Below, in pieces: positions 7,955-15,983 of a DNA stretch of 38,416 bases. The stretch comes from Streptacidiphilus neutrinimicus (GTDB lineage: Bacteria > Actinomycetota > Actinomycetes > Streptomycetales > Streptomycetaceae). Both the position numbers and the translations under genes were made by a program. Under the pieces are notes generated by a model that worked only from the letters and a program-made list of their open reading frames with translations, ran no database searches and had not been told where the DNA came from. The stretch is from assembly GCF_000787815.1 (NCBI RefSeq), contig NZ_BBPO01000022.1, positions 70,101 through 108,516 on the forward strand, read 5' to 3'. The stretch's first letter is position 1; every line of letters starts with the position of its first letter.

Positions 7955-9142
7955 ATGCGGATGGTGTTTGCGTGTTGGGCTTGGCCGACGCACCTGCATG
8001 CGATGGTGCCGTTGGCGTGGGCGGCGCGGGCCGCGGGGCATGAGGTGGCGGTCGCGGTCCCGCCGGAGCTCCGCGGCCTCGCCGCGGCGAGCGGGCTGCC
8101 GTACGCGGTGGTAGGGCGGGACGTGGACGCCGTGGCGGCGTTCCGGGAGATCGTGTCCGCGCCGGGGGGCGGGGGCGGTGGCCCCCGTGTGCTGAGGCTG
8201 ATCGGCGCGCTCACCGAGGCGATGGCCGAGGACCTCGCCGACCTCGTCGGCGGTTGGCGGGCGGACCTCGTGGTCCACGACCCGACCGCCTTCGCGGGGC
8301 CGATCGCGGCCGCCGCCGCGGGCGTGCCCGCGGTGCGGCACCTGTACGGGACGGACCTGCTCGGCGCGCCCGCCGCGCGGAACTTCCTGCCGGCGGTGCT
8401 GGAGCCGGTCGCGGACCGGCTGGGGCTGGGCGAGGTGGACCCCTTCGGGGTCGCCACCGTCGACCCGTGCCCGGGCTCGCTGCAACTGCCGACCGCCTCA
8501 CGGCGGCTGCCGATGCGGTACGTGCCGTCGAGCCCGCACGGGCGGACCGTCGCGCTGCCGCCGCGCGGCTCCCGGCGGCGGGTCGCGGTGACCTGGGGGA
8601 CCACGCTGGACCGGCTCGACCCGTCGCTGCACCTGGCCGGCGAGGTCGCCCGGGCGATCGCGGGGCCGGACACCGCCGTCGTGCTCGCGGTGACCGCCGA
8701 GCAGGCGCCGCTGCTGGGCGAGGTGCCGCCGTGGACGCAGGTGGTGAGCGACGGCGCGCTGCACCAGGTGCTGCCGCAGTGCGACGCCGTCGTCGCGCAC
8801 GGCGGGGCGGCGAGCATCCTCACCGCCGTGGCCGCCGGAGTGCCGCAGCTGCTGCTGCCGCGTCTGCCGGACCACGTGCGGCACGCCGCGCGGCTCGCGG
8901 AGGCGGGCGCGGGGCTCGTCGTGCCCGCCGCCGAGGCGCAGGGCCAGCCGGAGCTCGTGGCCGAGCGGCTGACCGCGCTGCTGGACGAGCCCGGCCACGC
9001 CGCGCGGGCCCGCGAGCTCGCTGCGGAGTCGCGGTTGCAGCCCTCCCCCGCCGAGGTGGTCACCGAGCTGGAACTGCTGGTCACGACCGAGGCGGCGGCG
9101 GACCGTCCAGTCGGACTCAAGCCGGGCTCCGCTCCCCGATGA
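7955..9142 (+). CDS. Glycosyltransferase, GT1/GT-B type
   Basis: A 395-residue GT-B glycosyltransferase of the antibiotic type, transferring a sugar from an NDP-sugar to an aglycone. It starts with the typical N-terminal acceptor-domain pattern 'CWAWPTHLHAMVPLAWAARAAGHEV'-like, of which H14 and the helix AAGHEV are characteristic. The donor-binding motif is HGGAAS (282-287), followed by LPRLPDHVRHAARL with D306. The start is uncertain: ATG 7955 (MRMV) fits the family N-terminus but has no clear ribosome-binding site, and an in-frame ATG at 7910 lies inside the repeat and would add unrelated residues. No deoxysugar genes are in the window, so the donor must come from elsewhere or be a common NDP-sugar. 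Confidence 0.85.
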   Translation: MRMVFACWAWPTHLHAMVPLAWAARAAGHEVAVAVPPELRGLAAASGLPYAVVGRDVDAVAAFREIVSAPGGGGGGPRVLRLIGALTEAMAEDLADLVGGWRADLVVHDPTAFAGPIAAAAAGVPAVRHLYGTDLLGAPAARNFLPAVLEPVADRLGLGEVDPFGVATVDPCPGSLQLPTASRRLPMRYVPSSPHGRTVALPPRGSRRRVAVTWGTTLDRLDPSLHLAGEVARAIAGPDTAVVLAVTAEQAPLLGEVPPWTQVVSDGALHQVLPQCDAVVAHGGAASILTAVAAGVPQLLLPRLPDHVRHAARLAEAGAGLVVPAAEAQGQPELVAERLTALLDEPGHAARARELAAESRLQPSPAEVVTELELLVTTEAAADRPVGLKPGSAPR

Positions 9143-9180
9143 CACCCTCCACTCGTCGGCGAGTCGAAGGGGGTTCCGGC

Positions 9181-10209
9181 ATGGCCAAGGAAGTGTCCGA
9201 CCACGAGTCATTCGCCATCCGCCACCGGGGCGGGGTGATGTTCGAACGGTACGACATCGATCTGCACCTGCACCCCTACCTCGGCTACGCGCTGGCCCGA
9301 AACCACCGCTCCGCGATCATCAACACCGACGAGGAGGGCTTCCGGCACGCGGACTCCCCGTTCGGAACGGTCGACGGTCCCGGCTGGCGTGCCGCGGGGG
9401 GCGGCGGCGTCGTGCTGGGCAACTCCACCGCCTTCGGCATGGCCGCCACCTCCGACCACGGCACCGTCGCCACCCACCTGGCCCTGCTGCGCGGCGACCG
9501 GCAGCTGAACCTCGGCGTGGTGGGCGGTAACTCGGTGCAGGAGGTGATCGCGGGCCTGCCGTACCTGGACCTCGCCGACACGGTGGTGGTCTTCAGCGGC
9601 GCCGGCGACTACTGGACCTCGCTGGCCTCCTGGACGCCCTACAGCGCCTGGGGGCCGCTCTTCTTCGAGGGCACGCTGACCTCGCTCACCTCGATCCCGC
9701 TGTTCCAGCTCGCCGCCGTCGCCACCGGCGTCGACCCGGACTGGCGGCCGGCGCCCCAGCCGGACGCGGCCGACCGGCCCGACTTCGCCGACGTGGTGGA
9801 GCGCGTGGAGGCCGCCGCCGCCCGGCAGATCCGCAACCTCGCCGCGGTGCGGCGGCTGGCCCGGCCGGACGCGCGGCTGCTGTTCGCGCTGCAGCCGTTC
9901 GCGACCCCGCGCAGCCGCGAGCTGAGCGCCGAGGAGATGGAGCACTTCGACTTCCACATGCCGATGTTCGGTCAGGAGAAGAACCGCCCCTTCGAGTACC
10001 ACTGGGGCCGCTTCACCGAGCTGGTGGCCAAGGGCTGCTCCGAGCTCGGCGTGCCCTTCACCGACATCTCCGCCGACCGGTTCGAGGGCTTCGCCTTCTC
10101 CGACCACTTCCACCTCACCGACGAGGGCAACCGGCAGGCCGCCGTGATGATCCACGAGGCCCTCGCCGCGCTGCCCGCGCCCGCCGCGCCCCCGACCGCC
10201 CAGCCGTGA
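9181..10209 (+). CDS. SGNH/GDSL-fold hydrolase-like protein
   Basis: A 342-residue protein with the SGNH blocks in order. Block I is GNSTAFG (80-86, S82 as probable nucleophile), block II is the glycine in GVVGGNS, block III is FSGAGDYW in place of the usual G-x-N-D, and block V is DHFHLTDEG with the catalytic D and H. Such proteins are esterases, lipases or acyltransferases. The Asn of block III seems replaced by Gly/Asp, so the oxyanion hole may differ. ATG 9181 is chosen for the AAGGGGG upstream; an in-frame ATG at 9139 overlaps the glycosyltransferase stop (ATGA) and is an alternative. Position next to the glycosyltransferase suggests action on an acyl or sugar group of the product. Substrate unknown. 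Confidence 0.72.
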   Translation: MAKEVSDHESFAIRHRGGVMFERYDIDLHLHPYLGYALARNHRSAIINTDEEGFRHADSPFGTVDGPGWRAAGGGGVVLGNSTAFGMAATSDHGTVATHLALLRGDRQLNLGVVGGNSVQEVIAGLPYLDLADTVVVFSGAGDYWTSLASWTPYSAWGPLFFEGTLTSLTSIPLFQLAAVATGVDPDWRPAPQPDAADRPDFADVVERVEAAAARQIRNLAAVRRLARPDARLLFALQPFATPRSRELSAEEMEHFDFHMPMFGQEKNRPFEYHWGRFTELVAKGCSELGVPFTDISADRFEGFAFSDHFHLTDEGNRQAAVMIHEALAALPAPAAPPTAQP

Positions 10210-10234
10210 CCTGAGGATCCCGAGGAGCCGACCC

Positions 10235-11599
10235 ATGCCGCAGCCCACCCCGGACGCGGAGCTCCGCGTCCTCGTCATCGGCGCCGGGACCGGCGGCCTG
10301 TGTCTGGCCCACGGGCTGCGGCGCGCCGGCATCGACGTGCAGGTCTTCGAACGGGACGCCACCCGCGCCGACGGCCTGCACGGCTACCGCGTCGGCATCG
10401 ACCCCGACGGCAGCCGGGCGCTGCGCGACTGCCTGCCGCCCGAGCTCTACGACACCTTCGTGGCGACCTGCGCGAAGGCGCCCGAATACGTCAACTTCCT
10501 CACCGAGAAGCGCGCCGAGCTGCTCTCCGTCGGCGGCTTCACCTCCGACGACCCGGATCCGGTCGACAGCGAGAAGTCCGTCTCCCGGATGACGCTGCGC
10601 CAGGTGCTGCTGACCGGCGTCGAGGACGTGGTGTCGTTCGGCAAGGTCTTCACCCACTACACCGAGGAGCCGGACGGGCGGGTCACCGCGCACTTCGAGG
10701 ACGGCACCTCGGCGACGGGCACGGTCCTGGTCGCCGCCGACGGCAGCAACTCGCGGGTGCGCCGCCAGTACCTGCCGCACGCGGAGCTGAAGGCGCTCGG
10801 GCCGATCGGGATCACCGGCAAGGTGCCGCTGACCCCGGAGACCCGGGCGCTGCTCACGCCGAAGATGCAGCGTGGCATCTCGATGGTCTACGCCCCGCAC
10901 GCGTACTTCTGCATCTTCCACGTCATGGAGTTCCCGTGGGACGAGGGCGGGCGGCCCAAGACCGGCATCGGCTCGGCCGACGCCGAGCTGCTGGAGAGCT
11001 GGCCCGGGCTGACCTACGACAACTCCCGGGACTACGTCGACTGGGGTCTGGTCACCCAGTCCCGCCAGCTGCCGGCGAACGTGATGGAGATGAAGAGCCC
11101 GGACCTGTACCGGCTGGTGGCCGAGCGGACCACCGACTGGCACCCGGACTTCCGCCGCCTGTTCGCGCTGGCCGACCCGAACAGCTGCTTCCCGATCAAC
11201 ATCCGGACCTCGGTGCCGATCCCGCAGTGGGAGACCACCCGGATCACGCTGCTGGGCGACGCGATCCACACCATGACCCCGGGCCGTGGCGTGGGCGCGA
11301 ACACCGCGCTGCGCGACGCGCGCCTGCTCTGCCGCAAGCTGGTCCAGGCCCGCGACGGCGAGCTGCCGCTGCTGGAAGCGATCCGGCAGTACGAGACCAC
11401 GATGATCGACTACGCCTTCGACGCGGTCCGCAAGTCGGCGCGCTCCGGCGGCGGTTCGGGCCCGAGCGCGCCCGTCGTCGGCCGCGCCCTGCTCGGCCTG
11501 CTGCGCACCGCGATGCGCATCGTCAACCACCTGCCCGCGGTGAAGAACAAGATGGCCGAGGGGCACCGCAGCTACCGCGGCCACGGCCGGGAGGAGTAG
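10235..11599 (+). CDS. FAD-dependent monooxygenase (paralogue of the gene at 24706)
   Basis: A 454-residue class A flavin monooxygenase. It shows GAGTGG (16-21), the DG motif in VAADGSNSRVRRQYLP and the GD motif in LLGDAIHTMTPGRGVGAN, where the usual GQG after the GD motif is RGVG. It shares with the protein at 24706-25932 a distinctive early region (GYRVGIDPDGSRALRDCLP versus GYRLRVSPDGERALREVLP) and the same altered GD motif, so the two are paralogues. The C-terminal ~50 residues are extra and rich in basic residues. ATG 10235 has CGAGGAG upstream. Only 6 nt separate it from the TenA-like gene, so the two are probably co-translated. Exact oxidation unknown. Confidence 0.87.
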   Translation: MPQPTPDAELRVLVIGAGTGGLCLAHGLRRAGIDVQVFERDATRADGLHGYRVGIDPDGSRALRDCLPPELYDTFVATCAKAPEYVNFLTEKRAELLSVGGFTSDDPDPVDSEKSVSRMTLRQVLLTGVEDVVSFGKVFTHYTEEPDGRVTAHFEDGTSATGTVLVAADGSNSRVRRQYLPHAELKALGPIGITGKVPLTPETRALLTPKMQRGISMVYAPHAYFCIFHVMEFPWDEGGRPKTGIGSADAELLESWPGLTYDNSRDYVDWGLVTQSRQLPANVMEMKSPDLYRLVAERTTDWHPDFRRLFALADPNSCFPINIRTSVPIPQWETTRITLLGDAIHTMTPGRGVGANTALRDARLLCRKLVQARDGELPLLEAIRQYETTMIDYAFDAVRKSARSGGGSGPSAPVVGRALLGLLRTAMRIVNHLPAVKNKMAEGHRSYRGHGREE

Positions 11600-11605
11600 C
11601 CCGCC

Positions 11606-12283
11606 ATGACCACGGAGACCACGGCCACCCCCCTGCACAAGGAACTGCTGGAGCTGGCCGCGCCGGTGCGCGACAGTGTGCTGCGGCACCGCTTCTGGAC
11701 CGGCCTGCGCGAGGGCGGCCTGCCCGCGACGGCGCTGGCCCGCTTCGTCGAGCAGGACACCGGGCACCTGCTGCCCGCCTACGCCCGGGCGCTGGCGCGC
11801 TGCGCGGCCGCCGCGCCCGAGGACGCGGACGCGCAGCTGTTCGGCCAGTCCGTCGTCGGCACCCTGGAGGCCAGGGACGGGCTGCTGGCCGCCTACCGGC
11901 AGTTGGTCCCCGAGCTCGACCTGCCGCTGCTGGCCACGGCCACCGAGGCGCTCCCGGCGACGGCGGCCCACGCCTTCTTCTTCGGCGCCGCGAGCGCCAC
12001 GAGCTACGCGGCCGGCGTGGGCGCGCTGCTGCCGATGGTCTGGTTCAACGCCGAGGTCAGCGACCACCTGCGCGACCACGTCACGCCGGGCAGCCGGTAC
12101 GCGCCGTGGATCGCCGTCTACCACCCCGGGGAGGGCTACCGCTACGCGGTCCAGGCCTTCCTGGACCTGGCCGACCGGATCGGCGAGACCTGCTCGGCGC
12201 GGGACCGGCAGGTGCTCAAGGACCACTTCGCCCAGGGGATCCGCTACGAGCTCGCCTTCGCCGAATGCTGCGCGGGCGGCTGA
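11606..12283 (+). CDS. TenA-like protein lacking the thiaminase catalytic Cys (first copy)
   Basis: A 225-residue all-helical protein of the TenA/thiaminase-2 (haem-oxygenase-like) fold. Conserved landmarks are QDTGHLLPAYARALA (50-64), ATAAHAFFF, GVGALLPMVWF (137-147) and the final helix YELAF with E215. In TenA the equivalent of residue 144 is the catalytic Cys (LLPC-W) and that of 54 is a Tyr; here they are Met144 and His54. Asp51 and Glu215 are kept. Thiamin salvage is therefore unlikely. The fold also hosts metal oxidases and other unusual enzymes, so a tailoring role is possible. The SD, GAGGAG, overlaps the end of the upstream monooxygenase gene. A second copy is at 28621. Family sure; activity unknown. 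Confidence 0.8.
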   Translation: MTTETTATPLHKELLELAAPVRDSVLRHRFWTGLREGGLPATALARFVEQDTGHLLPAYARALARCAAAAPEDADAQLFGQSVVGTLEARDGLLAAYRQLVPELDLPLLATATEALPATAAHAFFFGAASATSYAAGVGALLPMVWFNAEVSDHLRDHVTPGSRYAPWIAVYHPGEGYRYAVQAFLDLADRIGETCSARDRQVLKDHFAQGIRYELAFAECCAGG

Positions 12284-12339
12284 CCTGCCGCTCGGCCCGC
12301 TCCCTCCCACGACCGTCGACCGTCGCGAAAGGGCGGCAG

Positions 12340-13554
12340 ATGACCTTCACCGAACTCGACCTGATGGATCCGCGCGCCTTCGCCGACGGGGTTCCGCACG
12401 ACTACTTCCGGCAGCTGCGCGCGCTCCCCGGGCTGCTGCCCGGCACCGACGACGACGGCGAGCGCTTCTGGTACGTGGTCAAGCACCGCGACGTATCCTC
12501 CGTCTCGCGCGACGTGGCCCGCTTCTCGTCCAGTCCGACCACGATGACCTCGGTGCGCAAGGTGGACCCGAGCCCGCCGATCATCACCTTCCAGGACGCG
12601 CCCGAGCACACCCGGGTCCGCAAGCTGACCTTCAAGGCCTTCGCGCCCGCCCGGCTGGCCCTGCTCGCCGAGCCGATCCGCCGGATCGTCGACGAGCTGC
12701 TCGACGAGTGCGTCGCCAAGGGCGAGTTCGACCTGGCCGAGGACGTGGCGCTGAAGCTGCCCTTCGCGGTGCTGCTGGAGCTGCTGGACATCCCGGACGA
12801 GGACCGGACGATGATGCTCGGCTGGGCCCGGGCCACCGTCAACCTGGGCGACCCCGAGTACGACGACAGCATGAACGGCTCGGGCGACAACAGCTTCCAG
12901 AAGATCTACGACTACCTGATCGACCTGGCCCACCGCCGGGCCGCCCGGCCCACCGACGACGTCTTCTCGATGCTGCTGGCCGCCCGCTGGGACGGCAGCC
13001 GGCTCGGCCTCGCCGACCGGCTCTCCCCCGACGAGGTGGGCCTGTTCGCGTCCACGCTGATCACGGCCGGCAGCGAGACGACGTACTGCTCGGTGACCGG
13101 CGGCGTGCTGGCCCTGCTGGAGCACCCCGACCAGTTGGAGAAGCTGCGCGGCGACCGGGAGGCGCTGCTCGGCACCGCCACCGCCGAGGTGGTGCGCTGG
13201 GTCACCCCGGTGACCCACTTCACCCGCCGCGCCCTCGTCGACACGGAGGTCAACGGCCAGGCCGTGGCGGCCGGGGAGCGCGTGGTGCTCTGGTACAGCT
13301 CCGCCAACCGCGACGAGGAGGCGTTCGCGGAGCCGGACCGCTTCGACGTCGCCCGCACCCGCAACCCGCACGTCAGCTTCGGCGGCGGCGGACCCCACGT
13401 CTGCATCGGCAACGGCCTGGCCTCGATGGAGCTGCGCGCGTTCCTCGACGGGGTGCTCGACCTGCTGCCGCGCCTGGAGATCACCGGCGAGCCGGTCCGT
13501 CCCGAGACCAACTTCATGAACAGCGTCAAGCACCTGCCCATGCGCGTGCGGTGA
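12340..13554 (+). CDS. Cytochrome P450 (first)
   Basis: A 404-residue soluble bacterial P450. The I-helix oxygen-activation motif is AGSETT (243-248), the K-helix ExxR is EVVR (283-286) and the haem-binding loop is FGGGGPHVCIG with C355 as thiolate ligand. The acidic residue of the I-helix motif is Glu rather than the usual Asp. It would hydroxylate, epoxidise or form C-O or C-C bonds on the product, using electrons from a ferredoxin system. No ferredoxin gene is adjacent; the VanB-type reductase at 4606 could conceivably serve. ATG 12340 is preceded by AAAGGGCGG. It follows the TenA-like gene by 56 nt and precedes an SDR by 13 nt, so it is within an operon. Confidence 0.92.
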   Translation: MTFTELDLMDPRAFADGVPHDYFRQLRALPGLLPGTDDDGERFWYVVKHRDVSSVSRDVARFSSSPTTMTSVRKVDPSPPIITFQDAPEHTRVRKLTFKAFAPARLALLAEPIRRIVDELLDECVAKGEFDLAEDVALKLPFAVLLELLDIPDEDRTMMLGWARATVNLGDPEYDDSMNGSGDNSFQKIYDYLIDLAHRRAARPTDDVFSMLLAARWDGSRLGLADRLSPDEVGLFASTLITAGSETTYCSVTGGVLALLEHPDQLEKLRGDREALLGTATAEVVRWVTPVTHFTRRALVDTEVNGQAVAAGERVVLWYSSANRDEEAFAEPDRFDVARTRNPHVSFGGGGPHVCIGNGLASMELRAFLDGVLDLLPRLEITGEPVRPETNFMNSVKHLPMRVR

Positions 13555-13567
13555 GGGGAGCAGCAGC

Positions 13568-14251
13568 GTGAGCACTTCTGAACGCACCGCGCTGGTGACC
13601 GGCGCGAACCGGGGCATCGGCCGGGCCGTGGCCGCCGAGCTGCTCGGCCGTGGCCTCCAGGTGCTGCTGAGCGCGCGCCGGTTCGACGACGCCCGCGAGG
13701 CCGCACTCGAACTCGGCGCGGGCGCCCGCCCGCTGGCCCTGGACGTGACGGACGAGGACAGCGTCAAGCGCGCGGCCGCCGAAGCGGGGCCGGTCGACGT
13801 GCTGGTCTGCAACGCCGGGGTGCTGCTGGACGCCGGGACGGACCCGCTGTCGGTGCCGCTGGAGCTCGTCGAGCAGACGCTGCGGGTCAACCTGCTGGGC
13901 ACCTGGCGGGTGCTGCAGGCGTTCGTGCCGCCGATGGTGGCGCGCGGGCACGGCAGCGTCACCGTCGTCTCCAGCGGGACCACCGCGGAGTTCGGCGGCC
14001 GCCTGTTCGGCCGCACCCCCGGCTACTCGCTCTCCAAGAGCGGGCTGAACGGGCTGACCACGCTGGTGGCCGAGCAGACCGCCGGCACCGGCGTGACCGT
14101 CAACGCCGTCAACCCGGGCCGGGTGCGCACCCGGATGATGCCCACCCAGGAACAGCTGCCGGAGCAGGCGGCCCGGTTCGTCGCGGACGTCGCGCTGCTC
14201 CCCACCGACGGCCCGACCGGGCAGTTCCTCACCGAGCACCGCTCGCGCTGA
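13568..14251 (+). CDS. Short-chain dehydrogenase/reductase (SDR)
   Basis: A 227-residue classical SDR that reduces a ketone or oxidises an alcohol with NAD(P). It has the cofactor motif TGANRGIG, the structural NAG motif in VCNAGV, the catalytic Ser in VVSSGTTAEFGG and the YSLSK pair (Y-x-x-x-K). It starts with GTG at 13568, preceded by GAGGGGAG. The C-terminal part is short for the family and ends soon after the TGQF element. A second SDR follows after 34 nt; the two may act on different keto groups of the product. Substrate not predictable. Confidence 0.88.
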   Translation: MSTSERTALVTGANRGIGRAVAAELLGRGLQVLLSARRFDDAREAALELGAGARPLALDVTDEDSVKRAAAEAGPVDVLVCNAGVLLDAGTDPLSVPLELVEQTLRVNLLGTWRVLQAFVPPMVARGHGSVTVVSSGTTAEFGGRLFGRTPGYSLSKSGLNGLTTLVAEQTAGTGVTVNAVNPGRVRTRMMPTQEQLPEQAARFVADVALLPTDGPTGQFLTEHRSR

Positions 14252-14285
14252 ACGAGAGACACCGAAGGCAACCATGGGAGGACCG

Positions 14286-15059
14286 ATGCAGATCGACATG
14301 GCCGGGAAGACGGCCGTGGTCACCGGCGCGGGCAGCGGGATCGGGCTCGCCTGCGTCCGCGCCCTGGCCGGCGCGGGCGCCGAGGTGCTGGGCGGTTCCC
14401 GGACCGTCAGCGCCGAGCTTCTGGAGGCCACCCCGCACGTCATGGAGGTGGACCTGCTCACCCCGGACGGGCCGAGCTCCCTGATCCAGCACGCGCTGGA
14501 CAAGTTCGGCGGCGTCGACGTGCTGGTCAACAACGTCGGCGGCGGCGTGAAGCTGGCCAAGGGCTTCCTCGACATCGAGGACGAGACCTGGCTGCACACC
14601 TTCGAGCTGAACGTGATGACCACGATCCGGGCGACCCGGGCCGCGCTGCCGAGCCTGGTCGAGCGCAAGGGCGTGATCGTGAACATCGGCTCGATGAACG
14701 CGCACCTGGCCGACCCGACGCTGGGCCACTACTCGATCGCCAAGGCGGCCCTGTCCAACCTGGGCAAGGCGCTGTCGGCGGAGTACAGCTCGCAGGGCGT
14801 GCGGGTGAACACCATCTCCCCCGGCCCGGTGCGCACCCGGCTGTGGACCAACCCGCACATCGCGGAGCGGCTCGGCATCACCACCGAGGAGTTCCTCAAG
14901 ATGGTGCCGAAGATGGCGGGCCTGTCCACCGGCGAGATGATCGAGCCGGAGGAGATCGGCACGCTGGCGCTGATGTTCGCCTCGGGCCGGATCCGCAGCG
15001 TCACCGGCGCCGACTACCTCATCGACGGCGGCATGACCCGCCCGCCGGCCCGCGACTGA
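14286..15059 (+). CDS. Short-chain dehydrogenase/reductase (SDR)
   Basis: A 257-residue classical SDR with TGAGSGIG for cofactor binding, NNVGGG as the NAG-equivalent motif, catalytic Ser in VNIGSMNAH and YSIAK as catalytic Tyr/Lys. It ends with the family-typical 'VTGADYLIDGGM'. ATG 14286 is preferred because GGGAGG lies 5 nt upstream; an in-frame ATG at 14274 with AAGG upstream would add four residues. It is the last gene of the rightward operon and is followed by a very strong terminator. Probably a ketoreductase on the polyketide product; inferred only from family and context. Confidence 0.88.
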   Translation: MQIDMAGKTAVVTGAGSGIGLACVRALAGAGAEVLGGSRTVSAELLEATPHVMEVDLLTPDGPSSLIQHALDKFGGVDVLVNNVGGGVKLAKGFLDIEDETWLHTFELNVMTTIRATRAALPSLVERKGVIVNIGSMNAHLADPTLGHYSIAKAALSNLGKALSAEYSSQGVRVNTISPGPVRTRLWTNPHIAERLGITTEEFLKMVPKMAGLSTGEMIEPEEIGTLALMFASGRIRSVTGADYLIDGGMTRPPARD

Positions 15060-15076
15060 CCTCGCGACCCGGCCCG

Positions 15077-15114
15077 CACGAAGGCCCCCGCCCTTTGGGG
15101 CGGGGGCCTTCGTG
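15077..15114. terminator. Strong bidirectional terminator (17-bp stem)
   Basis: CACGAAGGCCCCCGCCC (15077-15093) and its exact complement (15098-15114) form a perfect 17-bp stem with a 4-nt loop, TTTG. It lies between the stop codons of the convergent SDR and methyltransferase genes, 18 nt after the SDR stop and 11 nt from the methyltransferase stop, so it can end both transcripts. Confidence 0.9.
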
Positions 15115-15125
15115 TGCGCGGCCGC

Positions 15126-15821
15126 TCAGCCGGCGACGGCGCGGAAGACGGCGACGGCGCCGCGGATCCGGACGGTCACCTCGGGGAAGTACTTCTTCAG
15201 CTGGCGCTCCAGACCGGCCGGGTCGTCGCCCTGGTTCTGGAAGTTCCCGCGCTTGTGCTGCTCCAGGAGCATGTTGCGGGTCAGCTTGTTCATCGGCACG
15301 CCCTCGGCGAGCACGGAGGTGCCGAACAGCACGCCGCCGGGGCGCAGCGTCTCGGCCACGTGCTTGAGGATGATGCCCTTGCCGTCCCAGCCGCCGGGGA
15401 TGGTGTGGAAGACCAGGTTCATCGCGGCCGAGTCGAAGTGGCCGGACGGCAGCGGCAGCGGCTCCATCAGGTTGGCCTGGCAGGTCTCTGGCCGGTAGCG
15501 GGCGAGGACCCGGGCGGACATGTCCAGGCACTCGCGGCTGAGGTCCAGCAGGGTGATCTCCGGGTTCGCCGGGAACTTCGCCTTGTCGACGAAGTAGCCG
15601 GTGCCGGGGCCGATGTCGAGGTGGCGGCGGCCCACCTCCTCGTCGTAGAGCCGGCGCATCACGCTCGGCGGGCAGCGCCACACCAGCGGGCAGAAGACGC
15701 CGAGCACCCACTTGTCGTAGATGGCCAGCTTGCCGCGCGTGTACACGGCCTGGGCGTGCACGATCCGCGGATCGAGCTCGGCCTCGGGGCCCGGCTCGGT
15801 GCCGGGTTCGACACTCGTCAT
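15126..15821 (-). CDS. SAM-dependent methyltransferase (class I)
   Basis: A 231-residue methyltransferase with a Rossmann-like SAM-binding domain. Motif I is HLDIGPGTGYF (glycine-rich loop at residues ~69-75), the acidic residue after beta-2 is in LLDLSRECLD, and motif III-like GGVLFGTSVL follows. The methyl acceptor cannot be read from the sequence; O-, N- or C-methylation are all possible. ATG 15821 is preceded by GAAGGGAA. It lies downstream of the ABC exporter genes on the same strand, 143 bp after the permease stop, with a hairpin in between that may separate the transcripts. Confidence 0.85.
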   Translation of the reverse strand: MTSVEPGTEPGPEAELDPRIVHAQAVYTRGKLAIYDKWVLGVFCPLVWRCPPSVMRRLYDEEVGRRHLDIGPGTGYFVDKAKFPANPEITLLDLSRECLDMSARVLARYRPETCQANLMEPLPLPSGHFDSAAMNLVFHTIPGGWDGKGIILKHVAETLRPGGVLFGTSVLAEGVPMNKLTRNMLLEQHKRGNFQNQGDDPAGLERQLKKYFPEVTVRIRGAVAVFRAVAG

Positions 15822-15878
15822 GGCGGGAGTTCCCTTCGGGACGTGACGGACGTTCGGGGAGGATGCCGTGCAAGAGGA

Positions 15879-15916
15879 CCGGCCCCGCCCCGACGGATGG
15901 ACGGGAGCGGGGCCGG
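15879..15916. terminator. Hairpin between permease and methyltransferase genes
   Basis: CCGGCCCCGC (15879-15888) and GCGGGGCCGG (15907-15916) form a perfect 10-bp stem with an 18-nt loop. It is downstream of the ABC permease stop on the minus strand and could be a terminator or attenuator before the methyltransferase gene. Confidence 0.4.
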
Positions 15917-15936
15917 CGGTGGGGCTCGGAGCCTGG

Positions 15937-15983
15937 TCAGCCCGCAGCGCGGCGGGCTGTGCTGTCAGCCCGCAGCGCGGCGG
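15937..15983. repeat. Direct repeat duplicating the 3' end of the permease gene
   Basis: The 19 bp TCAGCCCGCAGCGCGGCGG occur at 15937-15955 and again at 15965-15983, a 28-bp period. The second copy holds the last codons and stop of the ABC permease (…RRAAG-stop); the first copy lies just downstream. This looks like a short tandem duplication at the gene end. Confidence 0.8.

Noticed and set aside
11606..12283. TenA-like gene as a thiamin-salvage enzyme
   Set aside because: The catalytic Cys and the conserved Tyr are replaced, and no thiamin genes are near.
10300..12339. Long plus-strand frame preceding and in frame with the first P450
   Set aside because: The P450 fold begins at the ATG 12340 with its own ribosome-binding site. 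The upstream part is a frame-shifted shadow of the monooxygenase and TenA-like genes.
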